Shown piece by piece: positions 1 through 7,648 of a stretch of DNA of 64,000 nucleotides. Source of the stretch: Phaeovulum vinaykumarii (GTDB lineage: Bacteria > Pseudomonadota > Alphaproteobacteria > Rhodobacterales > Rhodobacteraceae); the NCBI RefSeq assembly GCF_900156695.1, contig NZ_FTOM01000003.1:1-64000 (forward strand), written 5' to 3'. Both the position numbers and the translations under genes were made by a program. How positions within the stretch are numbered: the stretch's first letter is position 1; each line of letters opens with the position of its first letter. The notes below the pieces were generated by a model. It saw only the letters and a program-made list of their open reading frames with translations. It was not told where the DNA came from and did not search any database.

Positions 1-243
1 GGCGAGAAGCTGCACGAGCAGATGATCGGCCCCGAGGATGCCGCGCATACCTACGAATATGCCGATCATTTCAAGATCATCCCGGCGATCCACAACTGGT
101 CGAAAGACCCCGTGCGGATCAAGGACGGCACCCGGGTCCCCGAGGGCTTCACCTATTCCAGCGAGACCAACACCGACTGGATGCGCCCCGAAGACCTGGC
201 CCGATGGATCACCGAAAACCGCGACAGGATCGGGAAGTTCTGA
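1..243 (+). CDS. pseB: UDP-N-acetylglucosamine 4,6-dehydratase (inverting), C-terminal part
   Basis: The frame is open from the first base and stops at 241-243, so only the last 80 residues are visible. They hold the PseB-type C-terminal features GEKLHEQM and the dipeptide stretch KIIPAIHNW, followed by a segment ending WITENRDRIGKF. PseB makes the first committed step to CMP-pseudaminic acid: C4 oxidation, C6 dehydration and C5 inversion of UDP-GlcNAc. The identity is supported by the neighbouring pseI, pseG/H and pseF genes, although these lie on the other strand and the two units converge with only 13 bases between the stops. The PseC aminotransferase is not in the window. The start and the NAD-binding domain lie upstream. 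Confidence 0.85.
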   Translation, partial: GEKLHEQMIGPEDAAHTYEYADHFKIIPAIHNWSKDPVRIKDGTRVPEGFTYSSETNTDWMRPEDLARWITENRDRIGKF

Positions 244-256
244 GCCGCGCGCCCGC

Positions 257-1729
257 TCAGCCGCGTTGCGGCGGGAAGGTCGGGGCGCGCGCGCCTTCCA
301 GAACGGCCAGGATGCTGGCGGCGGTTTCCTCGGCGCTGGCGCCGGGGTCGTGGCCCGCCATCGCGCGGGCGAAATGGCGCTCGACCACGCCGGGATGGCT
401 GCGCGCAAGAAGCGCGCCGACCGCGCGTTCCAGCGCCGCGTGATCGACCTCGACCCCCGCGATCTCGGCATAGCTGAGCCCCTCGCGCCATTCGATCACG
501 CCCGGCAGATTGCGATACCACGCCTTGCCGAAGACCAGCGCGGGCTTGCCCATGCGGATCGCCTCCCACCCCACGGTGCCGGTGATCGAGGCCACGAAGC
601 GCGCATTGCCGGTCAGGGCGTGGGTGTCGGCCCAGCTGGGCAGGAAGGTCACCGACGGGATGCGCCGCAGCCGGTGAAAGAACAGCGGGCCGCGCATGAA
701 GGCGCCCTGCTTGGGGTTTTCCTTGACCAGGATGCGCACGCCCTCGGGCAGGATCGCGGCCAGGGTTTCGATCGCATGGGCCTGATCACGGAACCGCCCC
801 CCCAGCGCCGAGGTCGTCATCTCGGGCTGAAGCTGGAGCGGGAAATAGACATACTCGCCCGAGAGATCGAGCACCTGATCCTCGAGGCCGGCGAGATGCT
901 CGAAATAGGCCAGCGCATCCTCGTGGAAGAAGCGCGCAAAGGGATCGCGCCATTTCGGCAAGCCGCCATAGACGCGGCGCATGTCGCGCAGCAGCCGCCA
1001 CAGATGGAGGGGCCGCAGCACCAGCCCCGGCCGTTTCAGCGCCAGATAGGCCAGCAGCTGGACCAGAGCGCGGGCCGAGAGGTGGCCGCCGGCCTCGCGT
1101 TCCTGCTTGATGCCCTTCATGTAGAAGAGATCGGGCCGCGAGCCGCGCTCGATCGGGTAGGGGGCGGCCGTGGGGTCGGCGGGGAAATCGCCCAGATCGG
1201 CCGGGTCGGTCAGCGAGAAGATGCGGTTGGGAAAGAGCGACTGGCTGACGATGGTGACGCCCAGCCCCATCGCGCGGGCGACCTGGAACAGCACCGTGTC
1301 ATAGGTCAGATGCGGGACGTTGAAGAACAGGCAATGCGTGACCTGCCGTTCGATCAGGGTCTGGCCGATCACATCGGCCAGAATGTGGTAATAATCGGCG
1401 TAATCCTGAAGGCTGCGCAGCGGGTGGCTGCGATAGGCATTGCCGGCCCCCTGACGCTGGATCTGGTCGGCGAAATCCTCGAAGGACGCCTGGAATTCGG
1501 GGCTGTCCATCAGCACCTGCGCCGCGCCGGTGAAGCGTTGCGCGGCAAAGAGATGGCCCATGCGGCCCGCGCGCGCGTCCATCCGGTTCAGCGCCGAGGC
1601 CTTGATGTCGTCCTTCGTGCCGCCGAAATGCAGCACGACCTCGACCCTGTCGCCCGCCTGCCGTTGCAGCGCCGCCAGCACGCGGTTGGTGTTCTCGGCC
1701 GTCGAGACGACGGCAAGGCGCATCGTCAT
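257..1729 (-). CDS. capsule polysaccharide biosynthesis-type protein (putative glycosyltransferase)
   Basis: 490 residues. The C-terminal half resembles the capsule synthesis (KpsC/KpsS-like, Capsule_synth) family: the stretch YVYFPLQLQPE, then VRILVKENPKQ, then an SITGTVGWEAI segment typical of the GT-B-like nucleotide-sugar half of these proteins. No signal peptide or membrane helix is evident, so it is probably cytoplasmic or peripheral. Its start overlaps the pseI stop by four bases (ATGA), so it is the last gene of the pse operon. From this position it may transfer pseudaminic acid or an adjoining sugar to the growing surface glycan; that role is inferred. The acceptor and linkage cannot be read from the sequence. 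Confidence 0.7.
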   Translation of the reverse strand: MTMRLAVVSTAENTNRVLAALQRQAGDRVEVVLHFGGTKDDIKASALNRMDARAGRMGHLFAAQRFTGAAQVLMDSPEFQASFEDFADQIQRQGAGNAYRSHPLRSLQDYADYYHILADVIGQTLIERQVTHCLFFNVPHLTYDTVLFQVARAMGLGVTIVSQSLFPNRIFSLTDPADLGDFPADPTAAPYPIERGSRPDLFYMKGIKQEREAGGHLSARALVQLLAYLALKRPGLVLRPLHLWRLLRDMRRVYGGLPKWRDPFARFFHEDALAYFEHLAGLEDQVLDLSGEYVYFPLQLQPEMTTSALGGRFRDQAHAIETLAAILPEGVRILVKENPKQGAFMRGPLFFHRLRRIPSVTFLPSWADTHALTGNARFVASITGTVGWEAIRMGKPALVFGKAWYRNLPGVIEWREGLSYAEIAGVEVDHAALERAVGALLARSHPGVVERHFARAMAGHDPGASAEETAASILAVLEGARAPTFPPQRG

Positions 1730-2778
1730 CGCTCCACCATCGACCAGTCGAGGGGCTCGCCGCGGGCGATGGCGCGGCGGGCGCGCGCCTCCAGCACGCG
1801 GTCCAGATGTTTTGGCGCCAGCCCCAGCCCCGGCCGGATCGAGCGCACGTTCTGCGCGGTGAAGGGCGCGCCCTCGGCGATGTCTTCCACCGCATAGAGC
1901 GAGCGGCGGAATTGCGCATTGGCGCCGCCGATCCCGGCGCGGTCGGGGCGCGCGGGCCCCAGCGCGGCATGGGCCATGCGGCAGTCCAAGACAAGCTGGC
2001 GGAACTCCTGCGGCTCGAGCGAGAAGTCCGCATCAGGCCCGCCATCGGCGCGGCGCAAGGTCATGTGTTTCTCGATGATCGTGGCGCCGCGCGCGACCGC
2101 CGCCACCGCCACGGCCGAGCCCAGCGTGTGATCGGACAACCCCACCGGCACGCCAAAGGTCGCGGCCAGCGTGGCGATCGTGCCGAGCCGCATCTCCTCG
2201 GGGCGGGCGGGATAGGCCGAAACGCAATGGAGAAGCGCCAGCCCCCCCGCGCCGCCCGCCCGCGCCGCGCGGCAGGCATCCTCGATCTCGGCATAATCGG
2301 CGATGCCCGTCGACATGATCAGCGGCTTGCCCGTCGCCGCGGTCTTGCGGATCAGGGGCGTGTCCACCAGCTCGAACGAGGCGATCTTGTAGGCCGGCGC
2401 GTCCAGCGTCTCGAGGAAATCGACCGCCGTCGGGTCGAAGGGCGAGGAAAACACCGCCAGCCCGTGGCTGCGCGCGCGCGCAAAGAGCGCCGCGTGCCAG
2501 TCCCAGGGGGTCGAGGCCTCGCGGTAAAGATCGTGCAGGCTGCGCCCGTCCCACAGCCCGCCATGGATGCGGAACTCGGGGCGGTCGACGTCCAGCGTGA
2601 TCGTGTCGGCGGTATAGGTTTGCAGCTTGACCGCATCCGCCCCGGTCTCGGCGGCGGCATCCACCAGCGCCAGCGCCCGGCCCAGATCGCCGTTATGGTT
2701 GCCCGACAGCTCGGCAATCAGATAGGGCGGCTGGTCGGGCCCGATGGGGCGGCCCGCGATTTCAAAGGCTTGGGTCAT
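1726..2778 (-). CDS. pseI: pseudaminic acid synthase
   Basis: 350 residues, the usual PseI length. A NeuB-type TIM barrel (about residues 20-260) has IAELSGNHNGD near the N-terminus and the metal-binding IIEKHMTL motif, followed by a C-terminal SAF antifreeze-like domain beginning around FRRSLYAVEDI. The enzyme condenses 2,4-diacetamido-2,4,6-trideoxy-L-altrose with phosphoenolpyruvate. The frame extends upstream, but the ATG at 2778 is chosen because it gives the family N-terminus. The start overlaps the end of the pseG/pseH fusion by 17 bases and the stop overlaps the next gene by four, indicating translational coupling. Confidence 0.93.
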   Translation of the reverse strand: MTQAFEIAGRPIGPDQPPYLIAELSGNHNGDLGRALALVDAAAETGADAVKLQTYTADTITLDVDRPEFRIHGGLWDGRSLHDLYREASTPWDWHAALFARARSHGLAVFSSPFDPTAVDFLETLDAPAYKIASFELVDTPLIRKTAATGKPLIMSTGIADYAEIEDACRAARAGGAGGLALLHCVSAYPARPEEMRLGTIATLAATFGVPVGLSDHTLGSAVAVAAVARGATIIEKHMTLRRADGGPDADFSLEPQEFRQLVLDCRMAHAALGPARPDRAGIGGANAQFRRSLYAVEDIAEGAPFTAQNVRSIRPGLGLAPKHLDRVLEARARRAIARGEPLDWSMVER

Positions 2779-4324
2779 CGGTGGCTCCGTGTTGGGCGGC
2801 GGGGGCCAGCGTCCGTCGAAAGACCAGGACACCGGGAAGCGGGCGCGGGGCGGCGGGGTCGGCCGCCGTGTCGGGGGGGCATTCGGCAAAACCCAGCCGC
2901 TGGTGCAGCGTGACCGAGGCGGGATTCGTCTCGAGCACCTCGCCCTCGACGATACGGCACCGGGGCTCGGCGGCAAGACGGCGCAGGAAGGCGGCCAGCA
3001 TCCGCCCGCCGGCGCCGGGCGGAGCGTCGGGCGCGCCCAGATAGAAGCTCCAGCGCCAGAGCCCCGCGCCCTGATCGACCGCGCTGACAAGACCCAGATC
3101 GCGCCCGCCCTCGGCATAGACGCACCACAGCCCATCGTCGCGCGCAAGCGTGCGCGCGAACCACGCGGCATGGACGGCGGGGTCGAGCGGGTCGTGGTTG
3201 TGGCTGGCGGCGCGCACATGGGGCTGGTTGCGCCACTCGAAGAGGCGCGCGCAATCCTCGGGCGCGAGCGGCCGCAAGCCGCCCTCGAGCGCGTCGAGAA
3301 CCCTTCCCGCGCCGCGCCCGTCGCACAGCCCGGCCGCCGCCTGCGCCATCTGGGGCGCGCGCGCAAGGGCGCGGGCAAGCGCCTTGGCCATCCGGGCCGG
3401 ATCGCGCGCCTCGGCCAGCGACAGGAGCTCGACCGCGCCGCGCGCGGCCAGCGCCGCGAGGCCGGGCTCCTGGTTCTCGGCCACGGCCACGGCCAGCGTC
3501 GGCAGCCCCAGGCAGCAACGCTCCCACGAGGTGCCGCCGCCCGCGCCGATGCACAGATCGGCCGTGCTCATGCGCTGCGCCATGTCGGTGGCATCGAGCG
3601 TCAGGCTCCAGCCCGGCCGATCCGCGATCCGCGCGCGCACGGCCGCGACACTCTGGGCGCTCGCCCCCATCACCACCTCGGCTTCCAGATCGCGGCCCGC
3701 CAGCGCGTCCAGCGCCAGCGGCGCCAGCCCCGCGGCATCCATCATCCCCGGCAGGATCAGGACGCGGCGCACGCCCGCCCCGCGCCGGGCCAGCGCCGCG
3801 GCGCGATGGGCGGCGAATTCGGGGCGCAGAAGCGCGAAATCGGGGCCCGGCAGCGTGGCCGGCACCGGATGGCGGCGCGGGGCGCGGCGGTCCAGATGGC
3901 CGGGGTCCAGCACCATGTCGGCGCCGGTGTCGCGGTCGTCCAGATCATCGAGCGCCAGCACCCGCAGGCCGGGGCAGGCGGCCCGGATCGGCGCCACCCA
4001 GCGCGCGTCCAGGCCATAGTGATCGACGACCAGCCAATCGGCGCCCGCCTGCGCCACCAGATCGGCCGCGCGGCGCGCGTCCTCGGCCCAGGGCAGCGAC
4101 AGCCAATGCGCATGGCGTGGAAAGGCCTCCGGCGCATGCGGCAGGGGGGCCAGTTCATCAAGCGGGAAGCCCGCGGCGTGGATATGGCGGTTCAGCTCGG
4201 CCCGCGCCGCGATGAAGCGGACCGCATGGCCGCGCTCGCGCGCCGCCCCCGCCAGCGTGAGGCAGCGCATCAGATGGCCGCCCCCGATCTGCGGCCCGGC
4301 ATCGACGCGCATGACCAGCCGCAA
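2762..4324 (-). CDS. pseG: fused UDP-sugar hydrolase PseG / N-acetyltransferase PseH
   Basis: 520 residues with two domains. Residues 1 to about 310 are PseG, a GT-B-like hydrolase that releases UDP from UDP-2,4-diacetamido-trideoxy-altrose. Starting at the TTG at 4324, the IGGGH motif places a histidine at residue 17, the position of the catalytic His of Campylobacter PseG, which supports that non-ATG start. Residues about 350-510 are a GNAT domain matching PseH, with LFEWRNQPHVR at its start and an acetyl-CoA-type ETNPASVTLHQRLGF segment near its end. PseH acetylates the 4-amino group one step before PseG acts, so consecutive enzymes share one chain. The start lies three bases after the pseF stop. 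Confidence 0.9.
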   Translation of the reverse strand: MRLVMRVDAGPQIGGGHLMRCLTLAGAARERGHAVRFIAARAELNRHIHAAGFPLDELAPLPHAPEAFPRHAHWLSLPWAEDARRAADLVAQAGADWLVVDHYGLDARWVAPIRAACPGLRVLALDDLDDRDTGADMVLDPGHLDRRAPRRHPVPATLPGPDFALLRPEFAAHRAAALARRGAGVRRVLILPGMMDAAGLAPLALDALAGRDLEAEVVMGASAQSVAAVRARIADRPGWSLTLDATDMAQRMSTADLCIGAGGGTSWERCCLGLPTLAVAVAENQEPGLAALAARGAVELLSLAEARDPARMAKALARALARAPQMAQAAAGLCDGRGAGRVLDALEGGLRPLAPEDCARLFEWRNQPHVRAASHNHDPLDPAVHAAWFARTLARDDGLWCVYAEGGRDLGLVSAVDQGAGLWRWSFYLGAPDAPPGAGGRMLAAFLRRLAAEPRCRIVEGEVLETNPASVTLHQRLGFAECPPDTAADPAAPRPLPGVLVFRRTLAPAAQHGATDDPSL

Positions 4325-4327
4325 GGC

Positions 4328-5017
4328 TCAGCCCTCCGCGCGGCGGGCCAGACGCGCCAGCATCTCGGCGCGGGTCCAATCCTCGGGCGTGTCGATATCG
4401 ACCGCGCGCTCGGCCGGCAGCTCGACCCCCGCGGCCCCGTCCCAGATGCGGGCCGTGGCATCGGCCCAGGTGGCAGCCATGGCCCAGTAGAACTGGCCCG
4501 CGTCGAAGAAGGCGGGTTCCAGATCCTGCGAGCGTTTCGGCATCATCTCGGGCTGGCGCGGGATCATGCTCCCGCCCTCCAGCCGATAGGCGCGGTCGAT
4601 GGGCGTGGCATAGCGCCCGACGCTGAGCACCCAGCGCGCGCCGTCCTCCAGATGCGCGCGCCCCTGCGCCAGATCCGCAGGCGCAAGGAAGAGGGCGGTG
4701 GGATAGATGCAGCAGACCGGCACCTGCGGCGCCAGCCCCAGCCGGGCCACGGCATCGCGCACCACCTCGGTGGTGCCGGCGTGATCGTCCGACAGATGCG
4801 CCGCGCGCAAAAAGGGCGTCTCGGCGCCCAGATCGCGGGCCACCGCGGCGATCTCGGCGTCATCGGTGCTGACCACGATCCGCGCGAACAGGCCGCTGTC
4901 GCGCGCCGCCGCGATCGGCCAGCCGATCGCCGGGCGCCCCTCGAAGAGGCGGATATTCTTGCGCGGGATGCGTTTCGAGCCGCCGCGCGCGGGCAGGATC
5001 GCCACCGCGTCGCTCAT
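4328..5017 (-). CDS. pseF: pseudaminic acid cytidylyltransferase
   Basis: 229 residues. It activates pseudaminic acid with CTP to give CMP-pseudaminate, the donor used by glycosyltransferases. The nucleotide-binding N-terminus ILPARGGSKRIPRKNI is characteristic of CMP-sialic-acid-type synthetases, and VDIDTPEDW near the C-terminus is also family-typical. The ATG at 5015-5017 is chosen over an in-frame upstream start because it begins directly before the P-loop strand and overlaps the upstream stop as ATGA. It is translated within the same operon as the upstream acyltransferase and the downstream pseG/H fusion. Confidence 0.93.
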   Translation of the reverse strand: MSDAVAILPARGGSKRIPRKNIRLFEGRPAIGWPIAAARDSGLFARIVVSTDDAEIAAVARDLGAETPFLRAAHLSDDHAGTTEVVRDAVARLGLAPQVPVCCIYPTALFLAPADLAQGRAHLEDGARWVLSVGRYATPIDRAYRLEGGSMIPRQPEMMPKRSQDLEPAFFDAGQFYWAMAATWADATARIWDGAAGVELPAERAVDIDTPEDWTRAEMLARLARRAEG

Positions 5018-5940
5018 GCGCCCGCCTCCGCCGCGGCGGCCTCCTCGCGCGAGGCGGGGCCGCGTTTCCAGCGCCGATGCGTCCAGAGCCATTGCGCCAT
5101 ATGCGCGCGCACCTGCGCTTCCAGGCTGTCATTGACGGCCTGCATCATGGTTTCCTCGTCGCTGGGCGGGATCGGACGCTCGACCTCGATGCGAAAGCTC
5201 ACCCCGTCGGGCTGGCGGATCGCGTAGATCGGGATCAACAGCGCGTCATAGCGCAGCGCCAAGCTGGCCGCGGACAGGCCGGTGAAGGCGGGCTTGCCGA
5301 AAAAGCGCAGCCGCGCGCCGCTGCCCATGTGCTGATCGACCAGCAGCGCCATGGACTTGCCGGCCTTGAGATGCCGGATCATGCCCACGAAACCCTCGTG
5401 GCCGCGCGGGAACAAGGGCTCGCCGATCTGGCGGATCGTGGCCAGATAGCGGTCGTTGAAGCGCGCGTTGTTCATCGGCCGGTAAAGCCCGCCCATCTGG
5501 AGCCCGCGCCGGATCAGCGCCGCCCGCGTCACGTCGTAATTGCCGAAATGCCCCGAGACCACGATGATCGGGCGCCCCGCGGCCTGGGCGGCCTCAAGAT
5601 CGGGCAGGCCCGGCCCGTCAAGGGGCGTCCTTGCCACCATCGCCTTGACGTCGGCGGGCGAGAACAGCTCGATGAACATGCGGCCCAGATTGTCGGGCAC
5701 CTCGCGCAGCAGGCGGGCGCGCTCGGCGGCGGGCAGGTCGGGCACGGCAAAGGCGAGGTTCTCGGAGATGCGGCGGCGCAGCCCCAGAACGGGGGCGGCA
5801 ATGCGCGACATCAGCCAGCCCGCCACCGGCACGCGCCAACGGAAGGGCAGCCGCGACAACAGCGCAAGCGCTACCGAGACCAGGGCATATTCGACCTGTT
5901 CCTTGACGATCAGCGGGACGCGCGCACGGGTCTTTGCCAT
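5014..5940 (-). CDS. LpxL/HtrB-like lysophospholipid acyltransferase
   Basis: 308 residues of the lipid A late-acyltransferase (LpxL/HtrB) family. The catalytic HX4D motif is at residues 131-136 (HFGNYD), and the N-terminal 50 residues include a hydrophobic segment that would anchor it to the inner membrane. The family moves acyl chains from acyl-ACP to lipid A precursors. It is the first gene of the pseudaminate operon and its stop overlaps the pseF start as ATGA. That coupling suggests either a housekeeping lipid A gene captured by the cluster or an acyltransferase acting on the lipid anchor or carrier of the glycan. The sequence alone cannot decide between these. Confidence 0.82.
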   Translation of the reverse strand: MAKTRARVPLIVKEQVEYALVSVALALLSRLPFRWRVPVAGWLMSRIAAPVLGLRRRISENLAFAVPDLPAAERARLLREVPDNLGRMFIELFSPADVKAMVARTPLDGPGLPDLEAAQAAGRPIIVVSGHFGNYDVTRAALIRRGLQMGGLYRPMNNARFNDRYLATIRQIGEPLFPRGHEGFVGMIRHLKAGKSMALLVDQHMGSGARLRFFGKPAFTGLSAASLALRYDALLIPIYAIRQPDGVSFRIEVERPIPPSDEETMMQAVNDSLEAQVRAHMAQWLWTHRRWKRGPASREEAAAAEAGA

Positions 5941-6098
5941 GTCAAAGGGTTCCTTTCCACTGGCGGTCTACCTAGCCGCTTCGACCGGGCTTGGAAAGGT
6001 GGCATTGCCCCGGCACGCCCGCCATCCGGCAGGCTTTGGCCGACCCCTGCGCGCGCGGGGGCTGGGGGGGAGGGGGCGGGGGTGGGGAGGCAAGGCAA

Positions 6099-6125
6099 GG
6101 GCCCCCGGAACCGATCCGGGGGCCC
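6099..6125 (-). terminator. strong hairpin after sqr
   Basis: A perfect 10-bp GC stem (GGGCCCCCGG paired with CCGGGGGCCC, 7-base loop) lies 24 bases past the sqr stop. Read on the minus strand it is followed by a modest T-rich stretch (TTGCCTT), so it probably ends sqr transcription before the lpxL-like/pse operon. Confidence 0.6.
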
Positions 6126-6148
6126 TGATTGTCGATCTCCGGCCGGGG

Positions 6149-7432
6149 TCAGCCGCGCTTGACAGCCTTGAGCTTGTCGATCCCCAGCGCCTTCATCGCC
6201 ATCTTTTCGTAGAAGGTTTCCGACGTGCCCTGGCGCAGCTTGTGCAGGAAATATTTCTCGAAGCCGATCTTGGCCATGTGGACCCACTTGCCCGAGGACG
6301 ACCAGTTCACGTTACGCGGCGGGATCTGCGGCTGGGCCACGAAGGCGATGCCGCTGTCGCCGAAATCGGCCAGGCAGACGGCGTTCCAGCTGCCGATGTG
6401 GCTGGGCTCCTCGCCGCGGGCGATGTCGCCCAGGTTGCGCGCCGTGGCGGTGACCATCGACTCGATCATGAAGCCGGTCTTGGGCACGCCGCAGGGCACC
6501 GGCGTCGGCCCGATCGGCGGGATCGCCACGCAGACGCCCACGGCAAAGACGTTCTGGTATTTCGGGTTGCGCTGATACTTGTCGACGATGGTGAAGCCGC
6601 GCGGGTTCGACAGCCCCTCGATCCCCGAAACCGCCGGAATGCCGCGGAAGGCCGGCAGCATCATGGCATAGCCGAAGGGCATCTCGTGGGTGTTCTTGAC
6701 CGCGCCGTCCTCGGCGATCTCCTCGACGACCATCTTACCGTCCTCGACCTTCTTGACGCGCGAGGAGGTCAGCCACTTGATATGGTGGTTGCGCAACTCG
6801 CCCTCGAGCAGGCCCTTGGTGTCGCCCACCCCGTCAAGCCCCAGATGGCCGACATAGGGTTCCGAGGTGACAAAGGTCATCGGCACCTGATCGCGGATCT
6901 TGGCCTTGCGCAGCGCGGTGTCCAGAATGAAGGCGAATTCATAGGCGGGCCCGAAGCAGCTTGCACCCTGCGCTGCGCCGACGATGATCGGGCCGGGGTT
7001 CTCGCAGAAGCGCTCGAAGGCGATGCGGGCCTGTTCGGCGTGGTCGATGTGGCAGATCGACTGGGTGTGCCCGTCGGGGCCGAAGCCCTCGATCTCGTCG
7101 AAGGCCAGCTCGGGGCCGGTGGCAATGACGATGTAATCATAGCTGACCGACTGGCCGTCGACCAGTTCGACCCGGTTCTCGTCGGGGTGCAGCTTCTGCG
7201 CGGCGACGGGGATGAATTCGATGCCCTTGCGTTTCATCGTCGGGCCCAGGTCGGCGGTGATCTCCTGGCGCTGGCGCCAGCCCACGGCCACCCAGGGGTT
7301 GGACGGGACAAAGTGGTATTTCGGATCCTTGGTGATCACCGTCACCTTGTCTTCCGGCCGCACGGCGTCGCGCAGCTCATAGGCCATGATGGCCCCGCCA
7401 AGCCCCGCCCCCAGAACGACGAAATGGGTCAT
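6149..7432 (-). CDS. sqr: sulfide:quinone oxidoreductase (type I)
   Basis: 427 residues, the length of the Rhodobacter capsulatus enzyme. It oxidises sulfide to polysulfur and passes electrons to the quinone pool at the inner membrane. An FAD-binding fold starts at residue 3 (VVLGAGLGGA). The three cysteines known to be needed in R. capsulatus SQR are at the same positions, C127, C159 and C353. The C-terminal part is an amphipathic region that would contact the membrane. A strong ribosome site (GGAGGAGGGAG) precedes the ATG. It is monocistronic, with a hairpin behind it and a divergent diguanylate cyclase gene ahead of it. Confidence 0.95.
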   Translation of the reverse strand: MTHFVVLGAGLGGAIMAYELRDAVRPEDKVTVITKDPKYHFVPSNPWVAVGWRQRQEITADLGPTMKRKGIEFIPVAAQKLHPDENRVELVDGQSVSYDYIVIATGPELAFDEIEGFGPDGHTQSICHIDHAEQARIAFERFCENPGPIIVGAAQGASCFGPAYEFAFILDTALRKAKIRDQVPMTFVTSEPYVGHLGLDGVGDTKGLLEGELRNHHIKWLTSSRVKKVEDGKMVVEEIAEDGAVKNTHEMPFGYAMMLPAFRGIPAVSGIEGLSNPRGFTIVDKYQRNPKYQNVFAVGVCVAIPPIGPTPVPCGVPKTGFMIESMVTATARNLGDIARGEEPSHIGSWNAVCLADFGDSGIAFVAQPQIPPRNVNWSSSGKWVHMAKIGFEKYFLHKLRQGTSETFYEKMAMKALGIDKLKAVKRG

Positions 7433-7464
7433 GTCGATTCTCCCTCCTCCGGGGCGCTCGCCCC

Positions 7465-7495
7465 CTTATATGCGCATGATTGAATGTGACATGCG
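7465..7495 (-). promoter_or_regulatory. candidate sqr -10 box and operator dyad
   Basis: A perfect inverted repeat CGCATG-N11-CATGCG (arms 7473-7478 and 7490-7495) sits about 40-60 bases upstream of the sqr ATG. It abuts a TATAAG sequence on the minus strand (7465-7470) that could be the -10 element. No good -35 box is visible. The dyad is placed where a repressor would block the promoter. A sulfide/persulfide-responsive ArsR-type regulator (SqrR) controls sqr in R. capsulatus, but I do not claim that this is its site. Confidence 0.4.
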
Positions 7496-7648
7496 GTCGC
7501 GTCAAGAGAAATGGCCACGCATACGAAAAAATAGGGAAATGGGGCGTATCTTACTGCGCGCCTTGGTCTCAGCCAGGCGCATTGCCGCATCCCTTAGATA
7601 AGCGTAATCTAATTCCAGAGGAGCGCTTGCGAGTATGGCCCACACGTA

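Noticed and set aside
2744-5227. Long plus-strand frame opposite pseG/H and pseF
   Set aside because: Same GC-driven artefact; the minus-strand genes are complete and coupled.
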